Shown here one piece after another: positions 20,160-28,587 of a stretch of DNA of 64,000 nucleotides. Each line of letters opens with the position of its first letter. Position 1 is the stretch's first letter. The notes under the pieces are model-generated. The model had not been told where the DNA came from. It ran no database searches and was given only the letters and a program-made list of their open reading frames with translations. A program made the translations under genes and the position numbers. The DNA comes from Mycobacterium sp. SMC-4 (GTDB taxonomy: Bacteria; Actinomycetota; Actinomycetes; Mycobacteriales; Mycobacteriaceae), in NCBI RefSeq assembly GCF_025263265.1, contig NZ_CP079869.1:310001-374000 (forward strand), given 5' to 3'.

Positions 20160-21579
20160 GGCTTCTGAGGCTTCGGGCACTGCCGGCGGGCCGGTGATCC
20201 GGCGGATCGGTGCAGCCGCTGCGGTCGCGGTGCTGGGGTTGGCTTTCGCCGGCACGAGCGCCGGTGCCCTCACCCCACCGCAGGTCGATCCGGCGGTGCC
20301 GCCGCCGGCCGGGACTGCCGGTCCGGTGGCACCGATGAGCCAGCGCAGTGCGTGTGTCAGCAGCGGGGTGGTGGCCGGGACCGACCCCGCGCTGGCGAAC
20401 CCGAACCAGTCCTCGCTACGACTGTCGGAGGCCTGGCGGCACAGCCGCGGGGAAGGGCAGTTGGTGGCCGTCATCGACACCGGCGTGACGCCCGGGCCAC
20501 GGTTGCCCAACGTCGAGGCCGGGGGTGACTTCGTGGAGGCGGCTGACGGTCTGACCGACTGCGACGGCCATGGCACCCTGGTCGCCGGGTTGATCGCCGG
20601 CCAGCCTGGCGACGACGCGTTCTCCGGCGTGGCACCCGCGGCGCGTATCCTCGCGATTCGGCAGACCTCACAGCACTATTCGCCCCGCAGTCCCGGTGCG
20701 GACCCCGCTGCGGCGCGGGCCACCATCGAGGTACAGGCGCTGGCCCGCGCGGTGGTGCGGGCAGCCGACGCCGGAGCGCGGGTCATCGCGATCCCGACCG
20801 CCATCTGCCTGTCGAGCAACCGCACCGTCGACCAGAGCGCACTGGGTTCGGCACTGCGTTATGCCGCGGTGGACCGCGACGCCGTCATCATCGCCGCCGC
20901 CGGGGACACCACCACAGGCTCTGGCACCGGAGCGACCTGCCAGTCCAACCCGCTCACCGACCCCGCAAGGCCGGCTGACCCGCGCAACTGGGACGGCGCG
21001 ACCACCATGTCGATGCCGTCGCTATGGCAGCCCTATGTGCTCTCGGTGGGCTCGCTGTCGGTGTCCGGTCGGCCGTCGCCGTCGACGATGGCCGGCCCCT
21101 GGGTGGGAATCGCGGCCCCCGGCGAGAACATCACCTCGATCGGCAACGACGCAACCCGAGGTCTGGCCAACGGGTTGCCGGACAACGATGGCGAGTACGC
21201 ACCGATCAGTGGCACCAGCTACGCGGCTGCCTATGTCGCCGGAGTTGCGGCGTTGGTGCGCAGCCGATTTCCAGATCTGACTGCCGAGCAGGTGGTGGAT
21301 CGCCTCACCGGCACCGCCAACGGCGCGGCGCGCTCGCCGTCGAACCTGGTGGGCACCGGACGTGTCGACCCGGTGGCAGCGTTGACGTGGGCCGTGCCCG
21401 AGCGCGTCGAGGCCGACGAGGCCGACGAGGCCGCGGTACGGCCGGTGGCAGCCCCGCCGCCGCCACCGGAGCAGGACCCGATACCGCGTATCGTCGCCTT
21501 CGCCGGAGTCGGCGTACTGGCATCGCTGGTGCTCACCGCCGTGGTGGTGCGCACACGACGGAAGGACCCGACGTCATGA
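20149..21579 (+). CDS. mycP3: MycP3 mycosin, membrane-anchored subtilisin-like protease
   Basis: A 476-residue mycosin: signal sequence (about 15-40), N-terminal extension, subtilase domain, proline-rich linker (PPPPPEQ) and a C-terminal anchor (VAFAGVGVLASLVLTAVVV) with a short basic tail. The catalytic triad is intact: D110 (AVIDTGV), H141 (CDGHGTLVAG) and S357 (GTSYAAA). The oxyanion-hole position, usually Asn in AAAGN, reads AAAGD (D253), an unusual change. MycP is needed for stability of the ESX core whether or not it cleaves substrates. ATG at 20149 overlaps the end of eccD3 by 11 bases; its stop overlaps eccE3 (ATGA). Confidence 0.96.
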   Translation: MGSEASEASGTAGGPVIRRIGAAAAVAVLGLAFAGTSAGALTPPQVDPAVPPPAGTAGPVAPMSQRSACVSSGVVAGTDPALANPNQSSLRLSEAWRHSRGEGQLVAVIDTGVTPGPRLPNVEAGGDFVEAADGLTDCDGHGTLVAGLIAGQPGDDAFSGVAPAARILAIRQTSQHYSPRSPGADPAAARATIEVQALARAVVRAADAGARVIAIPTAICLSSNRTVDQSALGSALRYAAVDRDAVIIAAAGDTTTGSGTGATCQSNPLTDPARPADPRNWDGATTMSMPSLWQPYVLSVGSLSVSGRPSPSTMAGPWVGIAAPGENITSIGNDATRGLANGLPDNDGEYAPISGTSYAAAYVAGVAALVRSRFPDLTAEQVVDRLTGTANGAARSPSNLVGTGRVDPVAALTWAVPERVEADEADEAAVRPVAAPPPPPEQDPIPRIVAFAGVGVLASLVLTAVVVRTRRKDPTS

Positions 21580-22490
21580 TCGTCCGCCTCACCCTGGCGC
21601 TGCTGGTCGCGATCCCGGCCGCCATGGCCTACCCCTGGGAGACGACCGCGTCGCGCTGGCTGCTCGGCGCCGCGGTGGCTGTACTGCTGGTGCTCTTCGC
21701 GTGGTGGCGCGGGATGTTCGTCACCACGATGGTGGCCCGTCGTATCGCGATGTGGCGGCGGCGGGGGCGCGTCGACGGCAGCCATCGGTCCACCGAGTTC
21801 GCCACCGTGGCACTGCGCGTCACTTCCCGGGAAGCAACGCAGCTGCCGTTGGCGATGCTTGCGGGGTACGTCGACCGCTACGGCATCGCTTTCGACAAGG
21901 TCCGGATCACCAGCCGGGACGCCGCCGGTGAGCGCACGACATGGGTGAGTGTGACCTTGGGCGCGGCGGACAACCTGATCGCGCTGACGGCGCGTTCGCC
22001 GCGAATCCCCTTGCAGGACACCGTTGAACTGACTGGTCGGCGACTGGCCGATCAACTCCGTGAGCACGGCTGGGAGGTCGCGCCCGATCCCGAACCGATG
22101 GTCGTGCTGCCCGAGCGGGTCAAGGAGTCCTGGCGTGCGGTGGCCGACTCGCGGGGCCATGTCGCGGCCTACCGCATCGCTGTGGGCGCCGACCTCGGTG
22201 ACACCCTGGCGGCACTGCGGGTACTCGAGGCGGCCGAGGTGTGGAGCGCTGTCGAGATCACCGGTAGCAGAACGGTTCCCGAGCTTGCTGCGGCGTGTGC
22301 CGTGCGCACCGACGAACGGCCGGGCCGGGCTGCCCCGCTGCCCGGTCTGACACCCGAACGCGGGACGCACGGACCTGCGCTGACGGCCATGAGCCCGAAA
22401 TCCGACGAACGGCTGAGCGCGTCGCGGGTCGGCGCGGCCGGGCTGCTCGACCTGGGTTGGTTCACCGGTGCGGTGCTCAGCCGAACATGA
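21576..22490 (+). CDS. eccE3: EccE3, peripheral membrane component of ESX-3
   Basis: A 304-residue EccE: two N-terminal membrane spans (MIVRLTLALLVAIPAAMAYP and WLLGAAVAVLLVLFAWW) and a cytosolic-side or peripheral domain (ATVALRVTSREATQLPLAMLAGYVDRYGIAFDKVRI). It is somewhat shorter than M. tuberculosis EccE3. EccE lies at the edge of the EccBCD complex. Starts in the mycP3 stop (ATGA) and closes the operon; its last 14 bases overlap the convergent hydrolase gene. Confidence 0.95.
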   Translation: MIVRLTLALLVAIPAAMAYPWETTASRWLLGAAVAVLLVLFAWWRGMFVTTMVARRIAMWRRRGRVDGSHRSTEFATVALRVTSREATQLPLAMLAGYVDRYGIAFDKVRITSRDAAGERTTWVSVTLGAADNLIALTARSPRIPLQDTVELTGRRLADQLREHGWEVAPDPEPMVVLPERVKESWRAVADSRGHVAAYRIAVGADLGDTLAALRVLEAAEVWSAVEITGSRTVPELAAACAVRTDERPGRAAPLPGLTPERGTHGPALTAMSPKSDERLSASRVGAAGLLDLGWFTGAVLSRT

Positions 22491-23694
22491 ACGGCGCCAT
22501 GAACCGCGTCATCCGGCGCAGATAGTCCGGCTGGCTCACGTGCAGCACGTGGTTGCCCGGGAACCAGTGAAAGGCGCAGCGGTCCCAGTGCTGCCACAGC
22601 ATTTCGGCCTGCTCTGGCGGTGCGAGCCGGTCGCCGAGACCGGCGATGATCAGGCGCCGTTCCCGGGCCGGTAGCGGCGCATAGTTCAGCGGCGACGAGT
22701 ACATCGTCGCCTCCTCGGCCAGCGCGGTGTCGGTACCGGCGATCCACTCGCGCAGCGCCACCATCTTGTTGGCTGGGAACCACTCGTCGACGGTGCGGTC
22801 GGGAGTGACCACCGGGACATTCGGGATGACCGCGGCGATGCGGTCGTCGACGCTGGCGATCAGCGCCGAGGTGTAGCCGCCCAGCGACATGCCGGTCAGG
22901 GCAAGGCGATCCACTCCGGTGAACTCGAGATAGTCCAGCAGCGAGCGGAAATCGTGCACCGCCTGTGCCATCGCCTCGCAGAATCCGGCGAATCCGTGCG
23001 CGAAGTAACCGTGACCGGAGAACGGCGAGTACTTCTCGGCGCGCCGACCGTGGAACGGCAGGGTGTAGAGCAGCACATCGTAGCCAGACCGATAGAACCA
23101 GGGCAGCGAGAAGAACAGGCCGTTGAACAGATAGGCCGACCCCATGAAGCCGTGGATCAGGCACAGGGTGGGACGTGGGCCGTCATCGTGACGCCAGTGC
23201 TGGGCATGGACGACGTTGTTGCGGACGAAGCTCGCAGACCGCTCACGCAGCGCCGGATTGACCGCCTGGAAACTGCTCTGGAAGCGGATGTTGTGCACGT
23301 TGCCGTGGGCAATCCACTCCGCGACCGGGTTGGCCGGCCGGGAGAACACCCGCGGAGGGTCGACCGGCGCGGGGAACGCCCGCTCGGGATCTTTGGCTGC
23401 GGCCAGCCCGGCGTAGAACTGCAGGTGCTCCCGCTCGGCGCGGGCCTGCGAGCGGTTCAGCGCGGTGAGCACCGAGGGCACCATCGTGACCGACAGCAGC
23501 GACGCGATCGAGGTCCGCAGCGCCAGATCGGCCAGCGCCGAGGAGTCCACGATGGCGCGCTGGCGCACGGTGAGATCTACCCGGCGGGGCAACCCGCGTG
23601 GACCCGCCTCCGCCCCGGCAACGTCCGGGACGGGCAGGGGAGGTGCGTCGGGGATGTGCTGGGGCACCTCTTCGGGCACCAGATCAGGCTCCAC
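22477..23694 (-). CDS. Alpha/beta hydrolase (Rv0293c-like)
   Basis: A 405-residue hydrolase with an N-terminal extension of about 160 residues before the alpha/beta core. The oxyanion motif is LIHGFMGS, the nucleophile elbow GMSLGGY, the acid is probably in AGLGDRLAPPE and the histidine in FPGNHVLHV. No signal peptide. It faces eccE3 tail to tail, as Rv0293c does in M. tuberculosis, so it belongs to the conserved ESX-3 flank although a secretion role has not been shown. Substrate unknown. Confidence 0.85.
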   Translation of the reverse strand: MEPDLVPEEVPQHIPDAPPLPVPDVAGAEAGPRGLPRRVDLTVRQRAIVDSSALADLALRTSIASLLSVTMVPSVLTALNRSQARAEREHLQFYAGLAAAKDPERAFPAPVDPPRVFSRPANPVAEWIAHGNVHNIRFQSSFQAVNPALRERSASFVRNNVVHAQHWRHDDGPRPTLCLIHGFMGSAYLFNGLFFSLPWFYRSGYDVLLYTLPFHGRRAEKYSPFSGHGYFAHGFAGFCEAMAQAVHDFRSLLDYLEFTGVDRLALTGMSLGGYTSALIASVDDRIAAVIPNVPVVTPDRTVDEWFPANKMVALREWIAGTDTALAEEATMYSSPLNYAPLPARERRLIIAGLGDRLAPPEQAEMLWQHWDRCAFHWFPGNHVLHVSQPDYLRRMTRFMAPFMFG

Positions 23695-23703
23695 CCCGCG
23701 ATG

Positions 23704-25665
23704 CTAACGCGACGGGCCGGGCCAGGCGGCGTTGCGCAGCAGTCGCAATCCGTTGAGAGCCACCAGGATGGTGGATCCTTCGTGCCCGGCCACGCCGAGA
23801 GGAAGCGGTAGATGCCCGACCAGATCCCAGGTCACCAACACGACGATGAAGCTGGCTGCGATGACAAGGTTGGCCATGACCAGGCGGCGGGCTCGTTGGG
23901 CCAGCGCGACAGCCGCCGGCAATGTCGAGAGGTCGTCGCGGATGATCACGGCATCGGCGGTGTCGAGCGTCAGATCCGAACCGGTGCGGCCCATCGCCAC
24001 GGCGACGTGTGCGGCGGCCATCGCCGGTGCGTCGTTGACCCCGTCGCCGACCACCATCACCTTCGCGCCACCGGATTGCAGTTCGCGAACCGCGGCCACC
24101 TTGTCCTGGGGGAGTAGGCCCGCCTTGACCTGCTCGATCCCGACAGCGTCGGCCAGTTGCCGCGCCGATGCTGCGTTGTCACCGGTCAGCAGCAGCGGAG
24201 TGCGGCCGGTCAGAGCGGCCAGCCGGGAAACCGCGTCGGCCGACTCGTCGCGCACCCGGTCGGACAATCCGAGCACCCCGACAACCTGATCGTCGACGCG
24301 CACCACCGCAGTGGTGTCGCCGGCACGAATGACCTCGTCGACCAGTGTCCGCGCGGAGGCGCCGGGATCGCCGAGGGCTTCATCGCCGACGGTTCGGGGA
24401 ACGCCGACCTCGACGCGATGATCACCGACCTGTCCCCGGACTCCGCGGCCGGGGACCGATGCGAACGCGGTCACCCGCGGAATGGGCAGTCCGTCGGCGC
24501 GGGCAGCGGCGACGACGGCGGCGGCCAACGGATGCTCTGAGGGCGTCTCGACCGCGGCTGCCAGCGCCAGCACCTGCGACGGCGTCCACGGTGAGGCCGC
24601 CACCCGAACCTGAGTGACGCGCGGCTGGCCCTGGGTCAGGGTGCCTGTCTTGTCGACCGCGACATGGGTGACCGTACCGAGTTTCTCCAGTGCCACAGCG
24701 GATTTCACCAGCACGCCGTGGCGGCTCGCATTGGCGATCGAGGCCAACAGCGGCGGCATGGTCGAGAGCACCAGCGCGCACGGCGACGCGACGATCATGA
24801 ATGTCATGGCGCGCAACAGCGCGGACTGGACGTCGGCGCCGAGCATGAGCGGAACGCTGAACAGCGCGACCGTCGCCCCGACCATGCCCACCGAGTAGCG
24901 CTGCTCCACCTTCTCGATGAACAGCTGCAGTTTGGCCTTGCTGGCACTGGCCTCTTCGACCATCGCGACGATGCGCGCGATCACGGTCTCCGCGGCGGGC
25001 ATCTCCACGCGCACGGTCAGCGTGCCGGTGCCGTTGACCGTGCCGGCGAACACCTGGTCGCCTGGTCGTTTGTCGACCGGCAGCGGCTCCCCGGTGATGG
25101 TGGCCTGATCGACGTCGCTGGCTCCGTCGGTCACGACGCCGTCGCCGCCGATACGCTCCCCGGGTCGGATGATCAGGATGTCGCCGACCACGAGATCGCC
25201 GGCGTCGATCACCTCTTCCCCGGATTCGGTCAGCCGGGTCGCGGTCTCCGGCGCCAGGTCGAGCAATCCGCGCACCGAGTCTTCGGTCCGTTTGGTCGCC
25301 CACGCCTCCAGAGCGCCCGACGTGGCGAAGATGACGATGAGCAGGGCACCGTCGAAGACCTGCCCGATCGCGGCGGCACCGGCAGCGGCGGCGACCATCA
25401 GCAGGTCGACATCCAATCGCCGCTGACCCAGCGCGACCAGGCCGGATCGGGCGGGTTCCCACCCTCCGCTGAGATAGCAGGCCAGGTAGAACCCCCACTG
25501 GAGCCACCCGGCGCCGTCGGCCAACTGGGTGATCAGTCCGAGCACGAAGAACAACAGGGCCAATGCCGCCCAGCGGACCTCACCGACGGCCCACAGATCC
25601 GTCCCGCGGCGGGGAGCGCGGGTGACGGTGCCAGGCGGGCGGAGCGCGGCAGGAGAGGTTGTCAT
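23704..25665 (-). CDS. P1B-4 type heavy-metal efflux P-type ATPase (CtpD/CtpJ-like)
   Basis: A 653-residue metal-transporting P-type ATPase. It has the phosphorylation motif DKTGTLT (D338), TGEP actuator motif (191-194), SPC in the ion-binding membrane helix (294-296) instead of CPC, and HEGST (628-632) near the C-terminus; SPC plus HEG(G/S)T defines the P1B-4 group, which exports Co2+, Fe2+ or related divalent ions. There is no N-terminal metal-binding domain, also typical. Mycobacterial CtpD and CtpJ share this layout. The ATG at 25665 is chosen; an in-frame ATG 45 bp upstream would place the start inside the regulatory palindrome region. Regulated in all likelihood by the divergent ArsR/SmtB protein. 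Confidence 0.9.
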   Translation of the reverse strand: MTTSPAALRPPGTVTRAPRRGTDLWAVGEVRWAALALLFFVLGLITQLADGAGWLQWGFYLACYLSGGWEPARSGLVALGQRRLDVDLLMVAAAAGAAAIGQVFDGALLIVIFATSGALEAWATKRTEDSVRGLLDLAPETATRLTESGEEVIDAGDLVVGDILIIRPGERIGGDGVVTDGASDVDQATITGEPLPVDKRPGDQVFAGTVNGTGTLTVRVEMPAAETVIARIVAMVEEASASKAKLQLFIEKVEQRYSVGMVGATVALFSVPLMLGADVQSALLRAMTFMIVASPCALVLSTMPPLLASIANASRHGVLVKSAVALEKLGTVTHVAVDKTGTLTQGQPRVTQVRVAASPWTPSQVLALAAAVETPSEHPLAAAVVAAARADGLPIPRVTAFASVPGRGVRGQVGDHRVEVGVPRTVGDEALGDPGASARTLVDEVIRAGDTTAVVRVDDQVVGVLGLSDRVRDESADAVSRLAALTGRTPLLLTGDNAASARQLADAVGIEQVKAGLLPQDKVAAVRELQSGGAKVMVVGDGVNDAPAMAAAHVAVAMGRTGSDLTLDTADAVIIRDDLSTLPAAVALAQRARRLVMANLVIAASFIVVLVTWDLVGHLPLPLGVAGHEGSTILVALNGLRLLRNAAWPGPSR

Positions 25666-25702
25666 AGCGGCCACTTTATCTTCATATACGTGCATATAAG
25701 CA

Positions 25703-25720
25703 ATCAGCAAGACTGCTGAT
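25703..25720. promoter_or_regulatory. Perfect 7-4-7 palindrome, candidate metal-sensor operator
   Basis: ATCAGCA-AGAC-TGCTGAT is a perfect inverted repeat centred between the metal ATPase and the ArsR/SmtB gene. Just to its left, two ATATA blocks (25684-25688 and 25694-25698) form an AT-rich element. ArsR/SmtB repressors bind such dyads over divergent promoters and release on metal binding. Confidence 0.6.
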
Positions 25721-25747
25721 CATCGATATCTGGAGTAAACTGCGGCC

Positions 25748-26071
25748 ATGCACACGTCGCTTGCCGGGTTCGCGATGCCCAGTGAGGAGCAGGTGGCGCA
25801 TGCCGCCGAGGCGTTCCGCATGCTCAGCGATCCGACCCGGATCAAGGTCCTGTGGGCGTTGCTGCAGGGCGAGACGTCAGTGGCCTGTCTGGCCGAACTC
25901 GCCGGTGTCGCGCCCGCGGTGGTCAGTCAGCACCTGGCCAAGCTGCGGTTGGCGGGTCTGGTCAAGGGGCGGCGCGAGGGCACGTTCGTGTACTACTCGC
26001 CGGCTGACGAGGACGTCTTGCGCGTATTGAGCCAGGCCTTGTTCGGCACCGCCGAGCATGTCGCACACTGA
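25748..26071 (+). CDS. ArsR/SmtB-family metal-responsive repressor (KmtR-like)
   Basis: A 107-residue winged-helix repressor: [62 protein letters not shown]. It resembles M. tuberculosis KmtR (Ni/Co sensor) in the helix-turn-helix and in a C-terminal helix ending EHVAH, whose Glu and His residues are candidate alpha-5 metal ligands; a Cys in the recognition region (VACLAEL) is a further candidate. The metal cannot be decided from sequence, though the P1B-4 partner suggests Co2+, Ni2+ or Fe2+. Its end overlaps tam by 14 bases, so tam is probably co-transcribed. Confidence 0.85.
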   Translation: MHTSLAGFAMPSEEQVAHAAEAFRMLSDPTRIKVLWALLQGETSVACLAELAGVAPAVVSQHLAKLRLAGLVKGRREGTFVYYSPADEDVLRVLSQALFGTAEHVAH

Positions 26072-26840
26072 GGTGTGGGACCCCGACAGTTACCTCGCTT
26101 TCGTTGACCAACGTGGTCGACCCTTCGTTGATCTGCTGTCCCGGGTCGGCGCACGGGATCCGCGGCGGGTCGTCGATCTGGGCTGTGGCCCAGGCAATGT
26201 GACGCTGACATTGACTCGGCGATGGCCGGAGACCACGATCGAGGCGTGGGACTCCTCGCCGCAGATGGTGGCCGCGGCTCGCGACCGAGGCCTGCACGCA
26301 CATCTCGGTGACCTTCGGGAGTGGACGCCCAAGCCCGACACCGACGTGGTGATCAGTAACGCGACACTGCACTGGGTGCCCGAGCACCCCGCGCTGCTCG
26401 CGCGCTGGGCCGGTCAGCTGGGAAACCGGGCTTGGCTGGCGGTCCAGGTTCCCGGAAACTTCGATGCCCCTTCGCATCAGAGCGTCCGTGAGGTGGCGGC
26501 GCGGCCCCGCTGGTCAAAGCTGTTGGCCCCGTTTGCCGTTCTGCCCGACGATGCGGTCCTCTCGGCAGCCGGCTATGCGGCGTCGCTGATCGATGTGGGC
26601 TGTGAGGTGGATGCCTGGGAGACCACCTACATTCACCAACTCACCGGACCGGATGCGGTGCTGGAGTGGATCACCGGCTCGGCACTACGGCCGATCCGCG
26701 ACAGCCTCGATGACCAGGATTGGGATCGCTTTCGCCGCGAACTGGCCCCGCTGCTGAGGCGGGCCTACCCGCGGCGGGCAGACGGAACAACGTTGTTCTC
26801 GTTCCGGCGGGTGTTCGTGGTGGCGCAGGTGGTGCGCTGA
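26058..26840 (+). CDS. tam: Trans-aconitate 2-methyltransferase
   Basis: A 260-residue class I SAM methyltransferase matching Tam: SAM-binding [12 protein letters not shown], acidic [34 protein letters not shown] and the [25 protein letters not shown] segment. Tam methylates trans-aconitate, an inhibitor of aconitase formed spontaneously from cis-aconitate. M. tuberculosis carries tam (Rv0294) directly beside Rv0293c; here a metal exporter and its regulator are inserted between them and tam overlaps the regulator gene. Confidence 0.92.
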   Translation: MSHTEVWDPDSYLAFVDQRGRPFVDLLSRVGARDPRRVVDLGCGPGNVTLTLTRRWPETTIEAWDSSPQMVAAARDRGLHAHLGDLREWTPKPDTDVVISNATLHWVPEHPALLARWAGQLGNRAWLAVQVPGNFDAPSHQSVREVAARPRWSKLLAPFAVLPDDAVLSAAGYAASLIDVGCEVDAWETTYIHQLTGPDAVLEWITGSALRPIRDSLDDQDWDRFRRELAPLLRRAYPRRADGTTLFSFRRVFVVAQVVR

Positions 26841-27281
26841 GGAGCCGTTCGCACAGCGAAGGCGCGACAGGAACCGGGGTGAACCGGTCGGCAAGGGACT
26901 TTATTCCCAATATTTGCACTTCAGTGGTTGCAGTCCTTTTCAATGACGTTGTAGAGATAGCTGATGATGGATATCGGCAACATCTATCGCGATCACAACG
27001 CCGATCGCAGGTCATGTCAATGGACGGGCCAAGGCTGCAGTTATAGCGCTGTAACACAATGTATTTGCACACCACACCTCTTGGGCACGGTGTGGTGACT
27101 GAAACGCGCAGCGAACCAATGTGCACTGGTAACGAGGCTCCAGCTATCAAAGATTCGTTTGCCATAAAGAGAATTAAGAGAACAATAAAAGTTTTGCTAG
27201 ACGAGCATGTTCGGCAACTTTAATCTGTGTGTACGCCGAAATCGGCACATCCAACACCACCAAAAATCCTGGGGGATATCT
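26841..27281 (+). promoter_or_regulatory. AT-rich 441-bp leader of the PE-PPE hydrolase gene
   Basis: No gene is evident. From about 26900 to 27230 the composition is distinctly richer in A and T than the flanks (for example ATAAAGAGAATTAAGAGAAC near 27165), with TATTTGCAC repeated at 26911 and 27062 and a strong hairpin at 27070-27097. Such composition in a high-GC genome suggests a long promoter/leader or relic foreign DNA. The GGGGGA ribosome site for the downstream GTG start lies at about 27271. Confidence 0.5.
27070..27097 (+). repeat. 9-bp perfect hairpin in the leader
   Basis: CACCACACC and GGTGTGGTG are perfectly complementary, separated by a 10-nt loop. There is no following T-run, so it looks less like a terminator than an RNA structure or protein-binding dyad. 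It lies about 185 bp upstream of the start codon of the PE-PPE domain gene. Confidence 0.55.
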
Positions 27282-28496
27282 GTGAACACAACCCTGCGCA
27301 AAGCCGGCATCGTCTGCGGCGCGGCCGTAGCCTCAGTCGCCGTCGCGCTCTCGACCGCCACCTCTGGCGGGGCGGTCAGCTCTGCGCTCATCATCGGCGG
27401 GATCGGCCAGCCGACAATGCCCGACCTGTTGATGGCCCCGTTGCTCGGCGGCGCCTTCAAGGGCCAGGAACGAATCAACGTGCCGTGGCCGGCTCAGGCT
27501 GCGCCGTACACCAGCCGCACCGGCAAGTCATTGGGTGCATCGGTCGATGAGGGCCGCGCCAACCTGCATGCGGCGATCAAGGCGGCGCTGGCGAATCTGA
27601 GCCGGGATGCCGACGGCAACGTGCTCAACGGTGAAAAGGTCACCGTGATCGGGCTTTCCGGCGGTGCGCTGGTGGTCAATGAGGTTCTGCGGGAGTTGTC
27701 GACTGAACTGAACGCGCCCAGCCGGGAGCACATCACCTTCGTGGTGGTGGCCGATTCCAGCCGGCAGAAGATCATCGACCAGGCCAAGCGCAACGCGAAG
27801 CTGGACTATACGTATCAGCCGGCACCGGCCACGTCCTACGACGTGGTAGTGGTCACCGGAGAGTACGACGGGATGTCGGACTTCCCGGACCGCCCGTTCA
27901 ACTTCCTGGCGATCGTCAACGCGATGGCGGGTGCGATCGTCATGCACGCGCCCTCGGCGCTGACCGATCTGTCCAAGGTCCCGGCCAAGAACATCACCGT
28001 CGAGACCAACGCCCGGGGCGGCACCACCACGCACTACCTGGTGCCCGCCGCGCGGCTGCCCCTGGTGATGTTGATGCCGTCGCTGGCGCCCCGGGAGGCC
28101 GAACTCAAGGCCAAGATCGACAAGGGCTACAGCCGAAACGACGTCAAGCCGGTCAGCGAGACCCGGGGTGCGGTTTCGCAGATCCCCGCCAGCGTCGCAC
28201 AGACCCTGGCGGCCCAGGAGGTCGCGCCGGTGTCGGAGACGGTGTCGGACGTGGTGTCGGACACCAAGCAGGCGAAGGCCCAAGCCCAAGCTGAAGCTCG
28301 GGCCGAGACCGAGGCCGACGCCGTCAAGGCAGAGATCAAGGCCGAGATCAACGCCGAAGCCTCGGCAGCAGCCAGGCAGCAGGCCAAGGACGAGGCGAAA
28401 ACCGAAGCGGCCGGCAGCGACGACCGGTCGTCGACGCCGGCGCAATCCTCGTCGCAGAACGTCGGGTCGCCCGACTCAACGGAATCCTCGGAGTAA
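27282..28496 (+). CDS. Secreted PE-PPE-domain serine hydrolase with Ala/Glu/Lys-rich tail
   Basis: A 404-residue exported protein. Residues 1-35 form a signal peptide (LRKAGIVCGAAVASVAVALSTATSGGAVSSA). The body (about 36-285) is a PE-PPE domain (PF08237 type, an alpha/beta hydrolase fold with esterase activity in studied members) with nucleophile S126 in VIGLSGGAL and a VVVTGEYDGMSDFPDRPFN segment carrying the likely acid. The last about 100 residues are low-complexity, alanine- and charge-rich (QAKAQAQAEARAETEADAV), probably a long single helix, ending in a Ser-rich tail. It lacks PE or PPE N-terminal domains. The GTG at 27282 with GGGGGA upstream is preferred; 25 upstream in-frame residues are not signal-like. 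Confidence 0.87.
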   Translation: MNTTLRKAGIVCGAAVASVAVALSTATSGGAVSSALIIGGIGQPTMPDLLMAPLLGGAFKGQERINVPWPAQAAPYTSRTGKSLGASVDEGRANLHAAIKAALANLSRDADGNVLNGEKVTVIGLSGGALVVNEVLRELSTELNAPSREHITFVVVADSSRQKIIDQAKRNAKLDYTYQPAPATSYDVVVVTGEYDGMSDFPDRPFNFLAIVNAMAGAIVMHAPSALTDLSKVPAKNITVETNARGGTTTHYLVPAARLPLVMLMPSLAPREAELKAKIDKGYSRNDVKPVSETRGAVSQIPASVAQTLAAQEVAPVSETVSDVVSDTKQAKAQAQAEARAETEADAVKAEIKAEINAEASAAARQQAKDEAKTEAAGSDDRSSTPAQSSSQNVGSPDSTESSE

Positions 28497-28541
28497 TCCT
28501 CCAGGTACTCCGGGCGACCGCAGAGGGGGTCCACCCGCGCC

Positions 28542-28570
28542 CGAAACCCCGGCTTCATGCCGGGGTTTCG
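28542..28570. terminator. Bidirectional intrinsic terminator
   Basis: A 12-bp perfect stem (CGAAACCCCGGC with its complement) closes a 5-nt TTCAT loop. It sits between the convergent PE-PPE hydrolase gene (ends 28496) and the DUF gene on the minus strand (ends 28588), so it can stop transcription from both sides. T-runs of three lie within the stem on each side, as in many mycobacterial terminators. Confidence 0.8.
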
Positions 28571-28587
28571 TGGTGTCTGCGCGCTGA

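Noticed and set aside
26671..27165. 164-residue minus-strand frame across tam and the AT-rich leader
   Set aside because: Its N-terminal part lies in non-coding AT-rich DNA and the rest is antisense to tam; no protein family visible.
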